This document shows, one piece after another, positions 5,864-7,572 of a stretch of 7,572 nt of DNA. The translations under genes were made by a program, and so were the position numbers. The notes beneath the pieces are model-generated. The model was not told the origin of the DNA and did not search any database. It worked only from the letters and a program-made list of their open reading frames with translations. How positions within the stretch are numbered: the first letter of the stretch is position 1; each line of letters starts with the position of its first letter. The stretch is from an uncultured Oscillospiraceae bacterium (GTDB lineage: Bacteria; Bacillota; Clostridia; Oscillospirales; Ruminococcaceae): the NCBI GenBank assembly GCA_958427155.1, contig CAUABB010000066.1, forward strand, positions 1 through 7,572, in the 5' to 3' direction.

Positions 5864-7183
5864 GTGGACATGTTTGAAAAGCTGAGGATACTGGCGAATT
5901 CTGCAAAATATGACGTAGCCTGTACCTCAAGCGGTGTTGATAGGGAAAATGTCGGGGATGGAATCGGCAATGCGGTTTCCTGCGGTATTTGCCATTCTTT
6001 TGCAGCAGATGGCCGGTGTATTTCCCTGTTGAAAGTATTGATGACCAATTACTGTGTTTATGATTGTCGTTATTGTATAAATCGCCGTTCAAATGATACT
6101 CCGCGTGCTGCCTTTACCCCTAGGGAGCTTGCGGACCTGACAATCAGTTTTTATCGTCGCAATTATATTGAAGGATTATTTATCAGTTCAGGTATTGTCC
6201 GGAATCCTGATTATACCTGCGAACAGATAATTGCCACAGTCCGTATTTTAAGAGAAGAGTATAAATTTTACGGATATATTCACGCCAAGGCGATTCCGGG
6301 AGCGGATCAAGTACTGTTAACCCGTCTTGGAATGTTGGTAGATCGTATGAGCGTTAATATCGAGCTTCCTTCCCAGCCCAGTCTAAAACTGCTGGCTCCC
6401 GACAAGTCAAAAGAAGATATTTTAGAGCCGATGGGGTTAATAAAACGACGGATTCTGGAAAGTTCAGGAGATCTTGTTCGGTATCGCCACGCGCCAAAGT
6501 TTGTGCCCGCTGGTCAAAGCACCCAGATGATTATCGGTGCCACCCCAGACAGTGATTATCAAATTTTAAATCTTGCGGAAGGGCTTTATCGAAAATATAA
6601 GCTGAAACGGGTTTTTTATTCCGCTTACATGCCGGTTTCAACCCATCCACTTCTCCCTGCGTTGGGGACAAAACCTCCCCTTTTGCGGGAACACCGGTTA
6701 TATCAGGCTGACTGGCTACTCCGCTTTTATGGTTTTAAAGCATCGGAGCTTTTGGATGAAGAGCACCAAAGTTTTAATCCTTTGGTCGATCCGAAATGTA
6801 ACTGGGCGTTAAATCATATGGAATTTTTTCCAGTTGAAGTAAACCGCTGCTCCTATGCGACGCTTTTACGTGTCCCCGGAATTGGTGTTAACAGCGCCAA
6901 ACGAATTATGACCGCTCGGAAAATGGGATCGCTCGATTTTGTGGGTCTCAAACGGCTTGGTGTGGTCTTAAAAAGAGCGCAGTATTTTATAACCTGTAAT
7001 GGAAAGTTGGCGGACGGATTAAAAATTACTCAGGACGGAATGCTGAGAAGCTTGATTTCAGCGCAGGGCTTAAATTATATTCGGGAGGAAATGCCACAGC
7101 AATATGAACAGCTCTCTTTGTTTTCCGACGGAAAAATTACAGCGAGGGAGGTTTGCGAATGTCTTCCAGCGGCAACCATATAG
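5864..7183 (+). CDS. Putative DNA modification/repair radical SAM protein (TIGR03916 family)
   Basis: A 439-residue protein from GTG 5864. It is a radical S-adenosylmethionine enzyme: TNYCVYDCRYC (61-71) carries the CX3CX2C site (C64, C68, C71) for the catalytic [4Fe-4S] cluster. The N-terminal AKYDVAC (14-20), GICHSFAADGRC (41-52) and SLLKVLMTN (54-62), then GLFISSGI (104-111), GYIHAKAIPGAD (137-148) and DRMSVNIELPS (160-170), are hallmarks of the UDG-linked family. LLRVPGIGVNSAKRI (334-348) is a helix-hairpin-helix, pointing to DNA binding. C20, C43 and C52 are additional cysteines that could bind another metal. Its product is unknown; a role in DNA repair or base modification is inferred from the family's link with uracil-DNA glycosylase-like proteins. 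The promoter carries a LexA box, so damage induction is expected. The 3' end overlaps the DUF4130 partner by 25 bases. An upstream in-frame ATG (5822) lies inside the operator and before the expected transcription start, so it is excluded. Confidence 0.95.
   Translation: MDMFEKLRILANSAKYDVACTSSGVDRENVGDGIGNAVSCGICHSFAADGRCISLLKVLMTNYCVYDCRYCINRRSNDTPRAAFTPRELADLTISFYRRNYIEGLFISSGIVRNPDYTCEQIIATVRILREEYKFYGYIHAKAIPGADQVLLTRLGMLVDRMSVNIELPSQPSLKLLAPDKSKEDILEPMGLIKRRILESSGDLVRYRHAPKFVPAGQSTQMIIGATPDSDYQILNLAEGLYRKYKLKRVFYSAYMPVSTHPLLPALGTKPPLLREHRLYQADWLLRFYGFKASELLDEEHQSFNPLVDPKCNWALNHMEFFPVEVNRCSYATLLRVPGIGVNSAKRIMTARKMGSLDFVGLKRLGVVLKRAQYFITCNGKLADGLKITQDGMLRSLISAQGLNYIREEMPQQYEQLSLFSDGKITAREVCECLPAATI
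7144..7151 (+). promoter_or_regulatory. Internal ribosome binding site for the DUF4130 gene
   Basis: GAGGGAGG lies inside the end of the radical SAM gene, 7 bases before ATG 7159. It fixes the downstream start within the 25-base overlap and suggests the two proteins are made together by translational coupling. Confidence 0.75.
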
Positions 7184-7572
7184 AATATCAATATGACAGT
7201 ACCTTTGAGGGGTTTCTTACCTGTGTTTTTGAAAGCTTTGAAAAACGGGAAATGCCTTCTGCGATTTGGAGAGAAGAGCCGGAGCAGCTTTCTTTTTGCC
7301 CGGTTCGGGTTGTTGAGACCGACTCCACAAAGGCTTTGAGAGTTCTGGCTTCTATTTCCAAAAAGATTTCTCCAAAAGCGGAGGAAACCATCCGGCTTTG
7401 CTTTTTAAGCTGCCATCCGCAAAAAGAACTGCTGATGCTTAAATATTTAAGACAGGGTTACCGATTAGGCCCTGCGGTTGATAACCGTCTTGCGGATCCG
7501 GATGTTAACGCTGTCATGAAGGCGGTTAAATTCGTTCTTAACGAAGGGCATTTGATTAAAGAATTTCTTCGG
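7159..7572 (+). CDS. DUF4130 / TIGR03915 probable DNA metabolism protein (3' end outside window)
   Basis: The first 138 codons are open to the window edge; the family is usually about 250 residues, so nearly half is missing. YDSTFEGFLTCVFESF (12-27) is the characteristic N-terminus (family form: YDGSFEGFLxCVxExF). LRQGYRLGPAVDNRLADPDV (99-118) and VLNEGHLIKEFLR (126-138) match the central DUF4130 region, which normally continues 'E-x-H-x-x-x-G-F-x-R-F'. The family is known almost only as the genetic partner of TIGR03916 radical SAM proteins. In some bacteria it is fused to, or next to, a uracil-DNA glycosylase-superfamily domain, hence the DNA-metabolism prediction. The gene overlaps the radical SAM gene by 25 bases and shares its SOS-regulated promoter. 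Whether this copy carries a C-terminal glycosylase domain cannot be seen here. Confidence 0.93.
   Translation, partial: MSSSGNHIEYQYDSTFEGFLTCVFESFEKREMPSAIWREEPEQLSFCPVRVVETDSTKALRVLASISKKISPKAEETIRLCFLSCHPQKELLMLKYLRQGYRLGPAVDNRLADPDVNAVMKAVKFVLNEGHLIKEFLR

Noticed and set aside
5701..6048. 115-codon open frame on the minus strand across the SOS promoter
   Set aside because: It runs antisense through the radical SAM start and the LexA box with no ribosome binding site; it is a shadow of the real gene.
7188..7391. 67-codon minus-strand open frame near the window end
   Set aside because: It is antisense to the DUF4130 gene, whose family motifs are clear in the + frame.
1..7572. Mobile element, CRISPR array, tRNA or rRNA
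   Set aside because: No transposase-like ORF, no regularly spaced repeats, and no tRNA- or rRNA-like segment could be recognised on either strand.

Overview
The window looks like chromosomal DNA from a low-to-mid GC Firmicute, most likely an anaerobic clostridial gut-type bacterium. The pointers are AGGAGG-type ribosome binding sites, short intergenic gaps, a Gram-positive LexA box (GAAC-N4-GTTC), and the families present (C_GCAxxG_C_C redox protein, ZupT, and the radical SAM/DUF4130 pair, all common in Clostridia). I cannot name the species. All six intact or partial genes lie on the + strand.

Positions 1-678 form a long AT-rich leader with no intact gene. It contains the decayed remains of a small membrane protein (about 216-370), a possible 12-residue peptide ORF (496-534), and a candidate sigma-A promoter (541-570). 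Next comes a likely four-gene transcription unit ending in a strong terminator at 5481-5522. Its genes are a cytosolic FAD-dependent oxidoreductase (679-2061), a GHL6-like glycoside hydrolase with a beta-galactosidase-trimerization/GATase-like domain (2118-4100), a C_GCAxxG_C_C redox protein (4156-4674), and a ZupT-type metal importer (4679-5470). The first two probably act together on a glycoside or carbohydrate-derived compound. The last two are tightly spaced and link a cysteine-based redox protein with divalent metal uptake.

Positions 5471-5863 are non-coding: two or three intrinsic terminator hairpins and a 49-codon fragment on the minus strand that reads like the tail of a lost gene. 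A sigma-A promoter follows, with a perfect 16-bp LexA/SOS palindrome placed exactly between its -35 and -10. It drives a radical SAM protein carrying a C-terminal helix-hairpin-helix (5864-7183) and an overlapping DUF4130 protein (7159 to beyond the window end). This pair is the TIGR03916/TIGR03915 cassette, predicted from its link to uracil-DNA glycosylases to act in DNA repair or modification. As far as I know its chemistry has not been shown by experiment. The SOS box in its promoter is the most interesting observation here, because it ties the cassette directly to the DNA-damage response.
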